DNA from: Phenylobacterium aquaticum
GTDB taxonomy: Bacteria > Pseudomonadota > Alphaproteobacteria > Caulobacterales > Caulobacteraceae
NCBI RefSeq assembly: GCF_022695515.1
Contig: NZ_JALDPT010000016.1
Location: 1 to 64,000 of the forward strand
DNA length: 64,000 nucleotides
Direction of reading: 5' to 3'
In this document: in pieces, positions 1 to 7,331 of the stretch
How positions within the stretch are numbered: position 1 is the first letter of the stretch
Layout: each line of letters opens with the position of its first letter
The notes under the pieces: generated by a model
What the model saw: only the letters and a program-made list of their open reading frames with translations
Database searches by the model: none
What the model was told of the DNA's origin: nothing
Position numbers and translations under genes: made by a program

Positions 1-884
1 GCGGCGCTGGCCGGGGGCGGGCCGAGCCCGGAGGCGCCGGCGGGCGGCGTCCCGGCCTTGGCGCTGATCTCATAGGCCTTGTCGCCCAGGGCCAGCACGC
101 CGGCGAGCGCCGCGGGCGCGCGGCCCGCCTGGAACCCGTAGGCGGGGGTCAGGGCGAGCGTCAGGCCGTCCGGACCGCGCTCGATCGCCTGGGGCTTGGC
201 GTGGTCGATGAGGTTGCCCTCATAGGGATAGAAATAGGCGCCGGCGAGATCGGCGCCCTTGAGCGCCGGCCCGGTGACCGCCAGGGCGACGCCGGCCGGC
301 TTCACCGCGAACACGGCGTCGAGCCCTCCGGGCTTCGGCGCGTCGGCCAGGGCCTTGGCGATCTTCGGTCCCCAGGTCGCATCCGGATCGGGGGCGCCGG
401 CGGTGACCGGCAGGGTGAGGCTGAGATCGGCGTCCTCGGGCACGCAGACATCGGCGCAGACCAGCATGGCGGCCGTGGCCTTCAGGGTGACCGTGGTCCC
501 CGGCTGGGCGGTCTTCGGCGCGGTGATGGCGACCGGCAGCAGAACCTCGCCCTGATAGCCGTAGTTCATCAGCGGTCCGGTCGGATGCCGGCCCGGGGTC
601 GCCCAGACGATGTCGCCGGCGGTGAAGCCGGTCGGCAGGGTCCAGTCGAGGCGGGTCGCCTCGCCGGAATCGCCGGAATTGCGCCAGTAGGTGTGCCAGT
701 CCTTCTGGATCTGCTGGCGCAGGGCGACGTGGATGGTCCCCCCTGGCGTGATCCCGCGGCTGTCGGCGACCAGCTCGGCCTGGACGTGGCGGACCGGCTG
801 GGCCGCCGCCGGGGCGGTGAGGATCAAGGAGAGTCCGAGGATCGCGACGACCCTGGCCAGAAAACGCATCATCCGCAGCCCCAT
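1..884 (-). CDS. DsbD/ScsB-type thiol:disulfide interchange protein, N-terminal part (runs off the window)
   Basis: The minus-strand frame is open from an ATG at 884 to the window edge, giving about 294 residues of a larger protein. It begins with a signal peptide (hydrophobic FLARVVAILGLSLILTAPAAAQ) and continues as the exported sensor domain found at the N terminus of DsbD/ScsB-like reductases, including a CADVCVPED segment near residue 145. In that family the domain passes electrons from a membrane DsbD module to periplasmic partners; the membrane and thioredoxin parts would lie outside the window. A GGCAGG ribosome site precedes ATG 884; ATGs at 872 and 869 also precede the signal peptide. 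The family call is good, but the exact subfamily is not resolved without the C terminus. Confidence 0.75.
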   Translation of the reverse strand, partial: MGLRMMRFLARVVAILGLSLILTAPAAAQPVRHVQAELVADSRGITPGGTIHVALRQQIQKDWHTYWRNSGDSGEATRLDWTLPTGFTAGDIVWATPGRHPTGPLMNYGYQGEVLLPVAITAPKTAQPGTTVTLKATAAMLVCADVCVPEDADLSLTLPVTAGAPDPDATWGPKIAKALADAPKPGGLDAVFAVKPAGVALAVTGPALKGADLAGAYFYPYEGNLIDHAKPQAIERGPDGLTLALTPAYGFQAGRAPAALAGVLALGDKAYEISAKAGTPPAGASGLGPPPASA

Positions 885-994
885 TGAACCTGCCTGCTAT
901 ATGGCGCTGGAACCGTGTTCCGCAAAGCGCTCGACTTGTCGTGCAAGGCGGCCATCATCGACGAATCAGATGATCCGCCACGGGAGGCGCCCCG

Positions 995-1387
995 GTGCCC
1001 GCGAGTTTCGACGAAATTGAGATCGGACAGGTGGTGTCGCTCGGCGACGTCCGCGTCGAGTCGCGTGCGCTGGAGGCCTTCATCTCCGCCTTCGCTCCGG
1101 GCTGGCCGGCCGAACGCGGCGCGCCCGACGCCATGGTGTACGCGCTCTGGGCCCGTGTGGATGCGGCCGCGACCATGGGCTGGCCCCAGACCAAGCGCCT
1201 GGGCGTCGACGCCCTGCGCTGGGTGCGCAATCCGCCCGCCGGGGAATCCCTGCGCGGACGCATGACGGTGATGGGCAAGGACCCCGTGGGCGACGGCAAG
1301 GGCATCATCATCGCCCAGCACGATCTGCTCGACGAAGCGGGTCGGCTGGTTTTCTCCTGCCTGACCCGCAGCGTCTTTTCGCGTTAG
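995..1387 (+). CDS. MaoC-like hot-dog fold protein (putative acyl dehydratase)
   Basis: This 130-residue protein starts at a GTG preceded by GGGAGG at 983-988. The opening FDEIEIGQVVSLGDVRV resembles the start of MaoC-like single hot-dog domains, and the C-terminal LDEAGRLVFSCLTRSVFSR resembles their last strand. I do not see a clear catalytic D-x4-H motif, so an active hydratase is uncertain. It could equally be a thioesterase-like or non-catalytic hot-dog protein. It converges with the SapC gene, with a gap of only three bases. Codon use looks like that of its neighbours. Confidence 0.55.
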   Translation: MPASFDEIEIGQVVSLGDVRVESRALEAFISAFAPGWPAERGAPDAMVYALWARVDAAATMGWPQTKRLGVDALRWVRNPPAGESLRGRMTVMGKDPVGDGKGIIIAQHDLLDEAGRLVFSCLTRSVFSR

Positions 1388-1390
1388 CCC

Positions 1391-2188
1391 CTAGGCGTTG
1401 GCCGCCTGGGTGGCCTGGAAGTTCTTGTAGACCTGCAGGGCGATGAGCTTGTCCCAGCCGGTCAGCGAGATCAGGTGGGCGTAGATCTGCATCAGGGCGC
1501 CGTTGTCGCGCAGCTCGACCAGCTTCTCCGGCGGCAGAGCGTTCAGCTTCTCTTCCGACACGCCATAAAACTCGGCGATCGTCTGGGTCTCGCCGACCGT
1601 GCCGTCGAAATTGGCCGGGGTGTGGGTGGCGGTCTTCAGCTCGAACAGGTCCAGGTCCTTGAGCATCTGGACGAAGTTCGTCGTGCGCTGACGCTCGACC
1701 TCGTAGTTGTTGCAGAACTCGATGCAGTTCTGGGTGTACTCGGTCGGGGTGTTGTCGGCGTTGAAGAACGCCATCTCGCCGCCCTCGACGATGAACTCGG
1801 CGGCGCGGTCGATGCACAGGATCATCTGGCCGGCGGCGGCGTCGTTGGCGAACACGAACGGATAGCGGCGGATATAGGCCGGCACATAGACGCCCGGCTC
1901 GAACAGGCCGTCGTCGCGCAGGAACAGATTGTCCTCGGCGTTCAGACCCATCACCGCCAGGGGCAGCTTGTCCTCGCCGACGAAGATGATCGGGCCCGAC
2001 ACGGCGGCGAGGGAGAATTCGGTCACGGCCAGCGGCACGGCGTGGCCGGTCTTGGCGAAGCCGAAGGGACCGTCCATCCGCTTCACGCCCAGGCCCTTGT
2101 GCATGTCGGGCGAAAGCGGCTCGGGCTTCGAATAGAACAGCACGTTGCCGGAGATCTCGCCGCCGGGGGTAAGCTTGGTGTCAGCCAT
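1391..2188 (-). CDS. SapC family protein
   Basis: The protein of about 265 residues matches the SapC family, known from Campylobacter S-layer loci and common in Caulobacterales, where its molecular role is poorly defined. Features include the N-terminal GNVLFYSKPEPLSP, a central NDAAAGQMILCIDRAAE stretch and a C-terminal helix-rich part ending in LIALQVYKNFQATQA. There is no signal peptide or membrane segment. The frame stays open upstream to 2356, but the upstream residues are low-complexity and family members start near MADTKLTPGG, so I use ATG 2188. The gene is divergent from the hydratase at 2411, leaving about 220 bases for promoters. Confidence 0.8.
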   Translation of the reverse strand: MADTKLTPGGEISGNVLFYSKPEPLSPDMHKGLGVKRMDGPFGFAKTGHAVPLAVTEFSLAAVSGPIIFVGEDKLPLAVMGLNAEDNLFLRDDGLFEPGVYVPAYIRRYPFVFANDAAAGQMILCIDRAAEFIVEGGEMAFFNADNTPTEYTQNCIEFCNNYEVERQRTTNFVQMLKDLDLFELKTATHTPANFDGTVGETQTIAEFYGVSEEKLNALPPEKLVELRDNGALMQIYAHLISLTGWDKLIALQVYKNFQATQAANA

Positions 2189-2410
2189 GGAATGCCTTCG
2201 CGGGTCCTGGGCGCTGGAAGCGCGGAATGGGTGGGGCGGGCGGACTTTAGCCTTCGACGGGTCCATCCTCGCGGGGTCCGCGCTTCTAGCCGATCGCAGG
2301 GGACCGGGCAAATCCGCTCGCGCGCCGCTTGCTTCCCCAGGACCGAACCGCTTCAATCCCGGGCATAGGAAAGACGCCGATTAAGGCCGCCTAGCGGAGG
2401 AAACATTTTC

Positions 2411-3289
2411 ATGCCGATCTATTATCCCGACATTCTCGACCAGAAGACCGCGCCCCGGACGTTCAGCTACGGGGACAAGGACGTCATGCTCTATGCGCTC
2501 GGCGTGGGCATGGGGGCCGACCCCATGAACACCCAGGAGCTGCCCTTCGTCTATGAGAAGGGCCTGAAGGTCATCCCGACCGCCGCCACCGTGCTGGCCA
2601 CCGGCCTGCGCGGCTCCGGGCCTGCGCCGGAAATGCCCGCCGGCCATCGCCCCAGCCAGATCAATTTCCTGATGGTCGTCCACGGCGAGCAGAAGGTGGA
2701 GCTGCACAAGCCGCTTTCGTCGTCCGGGACCTACACCGCCCAGGGCCGCACCGTCGGCGCCTATGACAAGGGCGAGGGCAAGGGCGCCGTCATCATCAAT
2801 GAGACGGTGTGGACCGACGACAAGGGCGAGAAGGTCGCCACCCTGACCGGCTCCACCTTCGCCCGCGGCGACGGCGGCTTCGGCGGCCCGTCGGAAGGCG
2901 CGCCCGAGCCGCACGCGGTTCCGACCCGCGCGCCGGACCTGTCGGTGGACTTCACCACCCGCGAGGATCAGGCCCTGCTCTACCGCCTGAACGGCGACCG
3001 CAATCCGCTGCACTCGGATCCGGATGTGGCCGCCAAGGCCGGTTTCCCGCGGCCGATCCTGCACGGGCTGTGCACCTACGGCATTACCTGCCGCGCCGTG
3101 CTGCAGGCGATCACCGACTTCGATCCGGACCAGATCTATTCGCACCAGGCCCGCTTCTCGGCCCCGGTCTTCCCCGGCGACACCATCACGGTGGACCTGT
3201 GGAAGGACGGCAAGAACATCTCCTTCGAGGCGCGGGTGAAGGCCCGCAACGCGACGGTGATCAAGAACGGCCTGACCGTCCTGCGCTGA
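2411..3289 (+). CDS. MaoC family (R)-specific enoyl-CoA hydratase (hydratase-2 type)
   Basis: This 292-residue protein has the two-hot-dog layout of bacterial relatives of the peroxisomal MFE-2 hydratase. The N-terminal half (about 10-150) is the non-catalytic hot dog. The C-terminal half carries the hydratase-2 motif YRLNGDRNPLHSDP near residue 197, with the catalytic Asp and His, followed by GFPRPILHGLCTYG. It should hydrate 2-enoyl-CoA to (3R)-hydroxyacyl-CoA in the cytoplasm, but the chain-length or sterol-type substrate cannot be told. A GGAGG at 2396-2400 precedes the ATG. It stands alone, divergent from SapC. Confidence 0.88.
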   Translation: MPIYYPDILDQKTAPRTFSYGDKDVMLYALGVGMGADPMNTQELPFVYEKGLKVIPTAATVLATGLRGSGPAPEMPAGHRPSQINFLMVVHGEQKVELHKPLSSSGTYTAQGRTVGAYDKGEGKGAVIINETVWTDDKGEKVATLTGSTFARGDGGFGGPSEGAPEPHAVPTRAPDLSVDFTTREDQALLYRLNGDRNPLHSDPDVAAKAGFPRPILHGLCTYGITCRAVLQAITDFDPDQIYSHQARFSAPVFPGDTITVDLWKDGKNISFEARVKARNATVIKNGLTVLR

Positions 3290-3349
3290 TCGCAACCCCG
3301 GCGCCCGGACCCGTTCCCTTGAGGGGCGGGTCCGGTCTATGGGAGAGGG

Positions 3350-4192
3350 ATGATCCGTCTCTCCAAGCCCCTGGCCGCCACGGCCGCCGCCGCGGCCCTG
3401 ACCCTGGCGCTCGGCGCCTGCTCGGCCCTGCAGCCCGTGATGGGCGCCTTCAAGCCGGCCGCCGCGCCGGTCGACGCCTCGCTCGCCGGGCCTGCCCCCA
3501 CCAAGCTCACCGGCTATCTCACGGCCCAGGACATCGACGGCAAGGCCCTGCTCGGCCCGCCGCCGGCCCCCGACAGCCTGCGCGGCCAGGCCGACCGCGA
3601 CGCCTACCTCCAGACCCGCAGCCTGCAGGGATCGCCCCGCTGGACCCAGGCGATCCGCGACAACGACATCTGGGCCGGCGGCGCCCTGGAGCGCTATTCC
3701 TGCGCCACAGGGGTCGAGATCGGGGCCAAGACCACCCCGGCCGTCTGGAAGCTGCTGCACCGGATCGAGCTCGATGTCCGCACGGTCGGGACCCCGGCCA
3801 AGGACTTCTACAATCGCAGCCGGCCGATGATCGGCGACGACCGGCCGATCTGCATCCCCCGGGAGGGCTGGATGAAGACCAACGCCTCCTACCCCTCCGG
3901 CCACGCCATGGTCGGCTGGTCCTGGGCCCTGGTGCTGTCCGAGATCCGCCCCGCCAACACCGACGCCCTGCTGGCCGCCGGCAAGGCGATCGGCGACAGC
4001 CGTTGGATCTGCGGCGTGCACTATCAGAGCGACGTCGAGGCGGGCCGGACCCTGGGCGCCGCCATGGTCGCCCGGCTGCACGCCGAGCCGCAGTTCCAGG
4101 CCGACTTCGCCCAGGCCAAGGCCGAGCTGGCCAAGGCGCCGAAGCGGACCGCGGCCTGTTCCGCCGAGGCAGCGACTTCACCCACTTCTTGA
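3350..4192 (+). CDS. Class A non-specific acid phosphatase (PAP2 superfamily), probable lipoprotein
   Basis: The 280-residue protein carries all three PAP2 motifs: K151-x6-R158P159, PSGH at 182-185 and S217R218-x5-H224-x3-D228. These form the vanadate/phosphate site with His185 and His224 as catalytic residues. The N terminus is a signal peptide ending in LALGAC, so Cys24 may be lipidated and the enzyme anchored in the periplasm or outer membrane. Expected activity is broad-range phosphomonoester hydrolysis at low pH. It follows the hydratase gene by 60 bases. The last about 25 residues are Ala/Lys-rich and less conserved. Confidence 0.9.
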   Translation: MIRLSKPLAATAAAAALTLALGACSALQPVMGAFKPAAAPVDASLAGPAPTKLTGYLTAQDIDGKALLGPPPAPDSLRGQADRDAYLQTRSLQGSPRWTQAIRDNDIWAGGALERYSCATGVEIGAKTTPAVWKLLHRIELDVRTVGTPAKDFYNRSRPMIGDDRPICIPREGWMKTNASYPSGHAMVGWSWALVLSEIRPANTDALLAAGKAIGDSRWICGVHYQSDVEAGRTLGAAMVARLHAEPQFQADFAQAKAELAKAPKRTAACSAEAATSPTS

Positions 4193-4242
4193 ACAGGTAT
4201 CGTTTAGGCGCCGAACGGACGCCGGATTCCTTTTAAGATACT

Positions 4243-4260
4243 GAATAATAACAATTATTC
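4243..4260. other. AT-rich hairpin at a convergent gene junction
   Basis: A 7-bp perfect inverted repeat (GAATAAT, loop AACA, ATTATTC) lies between the acid phosphatase and the broken GNAT gene and overlaps the GNAT stop codon. It is strikingly AT-rich for this genome. The stem is weak and there is no clear T tract, so terminator function on either strand is only a possibility. Confidence 0.35.
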
Positions 4261-4793
4261 TGAATCTTCGCGCCGCCTGACATAGGCGACGCAGGGCCGG
4301 CCGGGATCGTCCGGCGGAGACTCCGGCCAGTCGAAATCCCGCGCCGGGTCATGGACGAAGCCGGCCCGGGTCATCACCGCGCGGGAGCGGGCGTTGATGG
4401 CCATGGTGATGGCGGTGATCTCGGGAAAGCCCAGGCGCTCGAACCCGTCGCGGGCGACGGCGCGGGCCGCCTCCGAGGCGTAGCCCTGGCCCCAGGCCGC
4501 CCGGGTGAGGCGCCAGCCGATGTCGATGAAGGCGCCGAGCGGCAGGCCGCGCCGGCCCGGCATCAGGCCACAGGCGCCCAGGAAGGCGCCGTCAGCCTTG
4601 GCTTCGATCGCAAAGCGACCCATGCCGGCCGCCTCGAAGCTGAGCTCGGAGCGGCGCATATAGCTCAGCGCCTCGTCTCGGGTCATGACCCGCCCAGCCA
4701 GCGCATGACCTCCGGGTCCGCGCTCATGGCGGCGAAGGGGTCGAGGTCCTCCGACCGCCAGCGTCTCAGGATCAGGCGGTCGGTCTCGATCAT
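4255..4793 (-). pseudogene. GNAT N-acetyltransferase, frameshifted
   Basis: Two frames together make one normal RimJ/RimL-type GNAT. The first starts at ATG 4793 (MIETDRLILRRW...) and stops at TGA 4683-4685 after 36 codons, ending in MRWLGGS. The second begins MTRDEALSYM at 4686 and carries the rest of the fold, including the acetyl-CoA loop region RAAWGQGYASEAAR. Homologues usually read without a break through ...RWLGG.MTRDEA. Restoring one G in either GGG run (plus-strand CCC at 4689-4691 or 4693-4695) gives LGGVMTRDEAL in one frame. The start sits just after the stop of the upstream GNAT, making it the last gene of the agu operon. It may be a sequencing error rather than true decay. Confidence 0.72.
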
Positions 4794-5323
4794 CGGCCTA
4801 TCGCATAGACCACATGAGCGCGGAGCGGATGATCCTCGGCGAGCTTCGGATGGTCGAAGTCGCGGCTCGGATCCGGGCGCATCCCGATCTTCCGCATCAC
4901 CGCCTGGGAGGCCAGGTTGCTGCGCGCCGTAAAGGCGATGAGTTCGTCGAGGTCGAGGTTCGCGAAGCCCCAGTCGCGGGCGGCCGCCGCGCCTTCGGTC
5001 GCCAGGCCCGTGCCCCAGGTCTCCGGGGCGAGACGCCAGCCCATCTCCACGGCCGGGCCCAAGGGCAGGGCGTCGGCCTTCACCGTCACCAGGCCGATCA
5101 ACCCGACGATCCGCCGCTCGGCCTTGAGCTCGGCGGCCCAGAAGCCGAAGCCGTGCTCGGCGACATGGGCGTTGATTCGGTCAGCCATGGCGTCGCTGGC
5201 CGCCCGGTCCTGGGTTCCGGCCAGCCAGGCGCCGACGCGCGGATCGCCATTGACCGCCGCCAGCTCCGCGCGGTCCTTGTCGCTCTCGATGGCGCGCAGG
5301 ATCAGGCGGGGCGTCTCGATCAT
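4790..5323 (-). CDS. GNAT family N-acetyltransferase
   Basis: A 177-residue RimJ/RimL-like acetyltransferase starting MIETPRLILRAIES. The fold is complete: an N-terminal strand, WAAELKAERRIVGLIGL mid-domain strands, a WRLAPETWGTGLATEGAAA acetyl-CoA loop and the closing SQAVMRKIGMRPD. The frame extends far upstream to 5620 but that part shadows aguB. ATG 5323 overlaps the aguB stop by four bases (ATGA), which fixes the start. The next gene downstream is a paralogous GNAT. Its place behind aguA-aguB suggests a polyamine or related amine substrate, but ribosomal-protein or general amine acetylation is equally possible. Confidence 0.82.
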   Translation of the reverse strand: MIETPRLILRAIESDKDRAELAAVNGDPRVGAWLAGTQDRAASDAMADRINAHVAEHGFGFWAAELKAERRIVGLIGLVTVKADALPLGPAVEMGWRLAPETWGTGLATEGAAAARDWGFANLDLDELIAFTARSNLASQAVMRKIGMRPDPSRDFDHPKLAEDHPLRAHVVYAIGR

Positions 5324-6201
5324 ACGGTCGGCCGCGGACTGGCCAGCGCCCCGTAGAGGTCGGAACGGCGGTCGCGGAAGAAGCCCCAGGCCGCGCGGTG
5401 GCGGGCCAGGTAGTCGAGATCGAAGGTCGCGGTCAGCACCCCCTCCTCCTCGGCCCCGAAGGCCGCGACCAGGTCGCCGCGATGGTCGGAGATGAAGGAG
5501 TGGCCGTAGAAGCCCTGGCCGCCGCCGGGATAGTTTTCCCAGGGCTCGAAGCCGATGCGGTTGGCGCCGACCACCGGAATGACATTGGAGACCGCATGGC
5601 CCTGCATGGCGCGGCGCCACGGCAGGGCGGTGTCCAGGGTGGGATCATGCGGCTCGGTGCCAATGGCGGTGGGATAGAGCAGCACCTCGGCGCCCATCAG
5701 GGCCATGGCGCGGGCGCATTCCGGGTACCACTGGTCCCAGCAGATGCCGACGCCCACCTTGCCGAAGCGGGTGTCCCAGACCTTGAATCCGGTGTCGCCG
5801 GGGCGGAAGTAGTACTTCTCCTGATAGCCGGGGCCGTCGGGAATGTGGCTCTTGCGGTAGAGGCCCATGACCCCGCCGTCGGCGTCGACCATCACCAGGC
5901 TGTTGAAATAGTGCGGGCCCTCGCGCTCGAAGATCGAGATCGGCAGCACCACGCCCAGCTCGGCCGCCAGGGGGGCGAGGGCGGTCACGCAGGGGTGCTC
6001 GCGCCAGGGATGGGCGGTCTCGAACCAGCGCTCCTCCTGGGTCACGCAGAAATAGGGGCCCTGGAACAGCTCGGACGGCAGGATGACCTGGGCGCCCTGG
6101 GACGCCGCCTGACGGATCAGGTCCTTGGTGCGGGCGATGTTGTCCGCCAGGTCGAGGCCATAGTGGGTCTGGAGCGCGGCGACCGAGATCGTGCGGGCCA
6201 T
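5320..6201 (-). CDS. aguB: N-carbamoylputrescine amidase
   Basis: A 293-residue nitrilase-superfamily enzyme with the Glu-Lys-Cys triad: E44 in LPSELFQ, K117 in YRKSHIPDG and C154 in GVGICWDQWYPE. The YRKSHIPDGPGY and CWDQWYPE signatures are typical of AguB. It hydrolyses N-carbamoylputrescine to putrescine, CO2 and ammonia in the cytoplasm. This is the last step of the agmatine route to putrescine. The start meets the end of aguA at base 6201, and the stop overlaps the next GNAT by four bases, so the genes are translationally coupled. Confidence 0.95.
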   Translation of the reverse strand: MARTISVAALQTHYGLDLADNIARTKDLIRQAASQGAQVILPSELFQGPYFCVTQEERWFETAHPWREHPCVTALAPLAAELGVVLPISIFEREGPHYFNSLVMVDADGGVMGLYRKSHIPDGPGYQEKYYFRPGDTGFKVWDTRFGKVGVGICWDQWYPECARAMALMGAEVLLYPTAIGTEPHDPTLDTALPWRRAMQGHAVSNVIPVVGANRIGFEPWENYPGGGQGFYGHSFISDHRGDLVAAFGAEEEGVLTATFDLDYLARHRAAWGFFRDRRSDLYGALASPRPTV

Positions 6202-7208
6202 CAGGCGGGCTCCTGCTGGGTGATGCAGTGGAACGAGCCGCCGCCGGTCAGGATGGCGTTCGACGGCAGGCCGATCACGGCGCGGTCGGGGAACAGGGCC
6301 TGGAGGCCCTGCAGCGCCAGGTCGGCGGCCTGGCCCGGCTCATAGACCGGCATGACCACGGCCTTGTTGCCGATGATGAAGTTCATGTGGCTGGCCGGGG
6401 CGGCGCGGCCGTCGGCCCCCTCGATCCAGCCGGGCGAGGGGATGCGGACCACCTTCAGCGGCCGGCCGTCGGCGTCAGTCGCCTCGCCGAGGCGGCGCGC
6501 GCAATCGTCATAGGCCTCGACGTTCAGATCGCCGCGCCCCCAGGCCACGGGGCAGACCACGACGCCGGGCGCGACGAAGCGGGCCAGGTTGTCGACGTGG
6601 CCGTCGGTATGGTCGTTGGCCAGGCCCTCACCCAGCCAGATCAGCTTGCGGGCGCCGAGCGCCTTGGCGAGCGCCGCCTCGGCGGCGGCCTGGGTCCAGC
6701 CGGTGTTGCGGTTGGGGTTCAAGAGGCATTGGCCGGTGGTCAGGATGGTCCCGGCCCCGTCGTGGTCCAGGGCGCCGCCCTCCATGATCAGGTCGTTGGC
6801 GACGAGCGGGGTGGCGGAGGCGGTGGCGATCTGGCCGGCGACCTCCTCGTCATGGTCCATGACGTACTTGCCGCCCCAGCCGTTGAAGCGGAAGCCCTGG
6901 GCCACGGCGCCGTTCGGGCCCTTGGCGAAGATCGGGCCGGTGTCGCGCAGCCAGATGTCGCCGAACCGGCCGGGGACGATCTCGATCCCGGCGACATCGC
7001 CCAGCAGGGCGCGGGCGGCGGCCTCGCCCTCCGGAGAGCCGGTCATCAGGCGCACATGCTCGGCGCCGGGGCCGGCCAGGGCCCGGGCGAGCGCCGCGAC
7101 CTCGCCCTGGGCGACCGGCAGGTCTTCCTGCCAGAGCTCCTCGTGGCTCGGAAAACCCAGCCACATCGCCTTGTGGGGCGCCCATTCGGCGGGAACGGTC
7201 AGGGTCAT
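6201..7208 (-). CDS. aguA: Agmatine deiminase
   Basis: A 335-residue member of the peptidyl-arginine-deiminase superfamily. It contains the agmatine deiminase landmarks DIWLRDTGPIF near residue 85, GLANDHTDGHVDN near 200 and the C-terminal GGGSFHCITQQ with catalytic Cys328. It converts agmatine to N-carbamoylputrescine plus ammonia, feeding AguB directly downstream. No arginine decarboxylase gene is next to it, so agmatine may be imported or made elsewhere. The gene heads an aguA-aguB-GNAT-GNAT operon on the minus strand, about 60 bases downstream of the terminator of the TonB receptor gene. Confidence 0.95.
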   Translation of the reverse strand: MTLTVPAEWAPHKAMWLGFPSHEELWQEDLPVAQGEVAALARALAGPGAEHVRLMTGSPEGEAAARALLGDVAGIEIVPGRFGDIWLRDTGPIFAKGPNGAVAQGFRFNGWGGKYVMDHDEEVAGQIATASATPLVANDLIMEGGALDHDGAGTILTTGQCLLNPNRNTGWTQAAAEAALAKALGARKLIWLGEGLANDHTDGHVDNLARFVAPGVVVCPVAWGRGDLNVEAYDDCARRLGEATDADGRPLKVVRIPSPGWIEGADGRAAPASHMNFIIGNKAVVMPVYEPGQAADLALQGLQALFPDRAVIGLPSNAILTGGGSFHCITQQEPA

Positions 7209-7270
7209 GCGATCCTCGAAGGTGTTGGACGGGGGCAGATGGGCGGCTGCGGCCGCAACGTCAAGCGCCC

Positions 7271-7306
7271 ATAAGAAAGGGGGCGGCCCGTCGCCGGACC
7301 GCCCCC
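7271..7306 (-). terminator. Rho-independent terminator of the TonB receptor gene
   Basis: A 10-bp stem (7281-7290 with 7295-7304, one G-T pair) closes a TCGC loop. On the minus strand it is followed by CCTTTCTTAT. It lies about 25 bases past the receptor stop codon and before aguA, so it separates the two transcripts. Confidence 0.75.
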
Positions 7307-7331
7307 CAGGTCTTGACGTCAGATCAGACGC

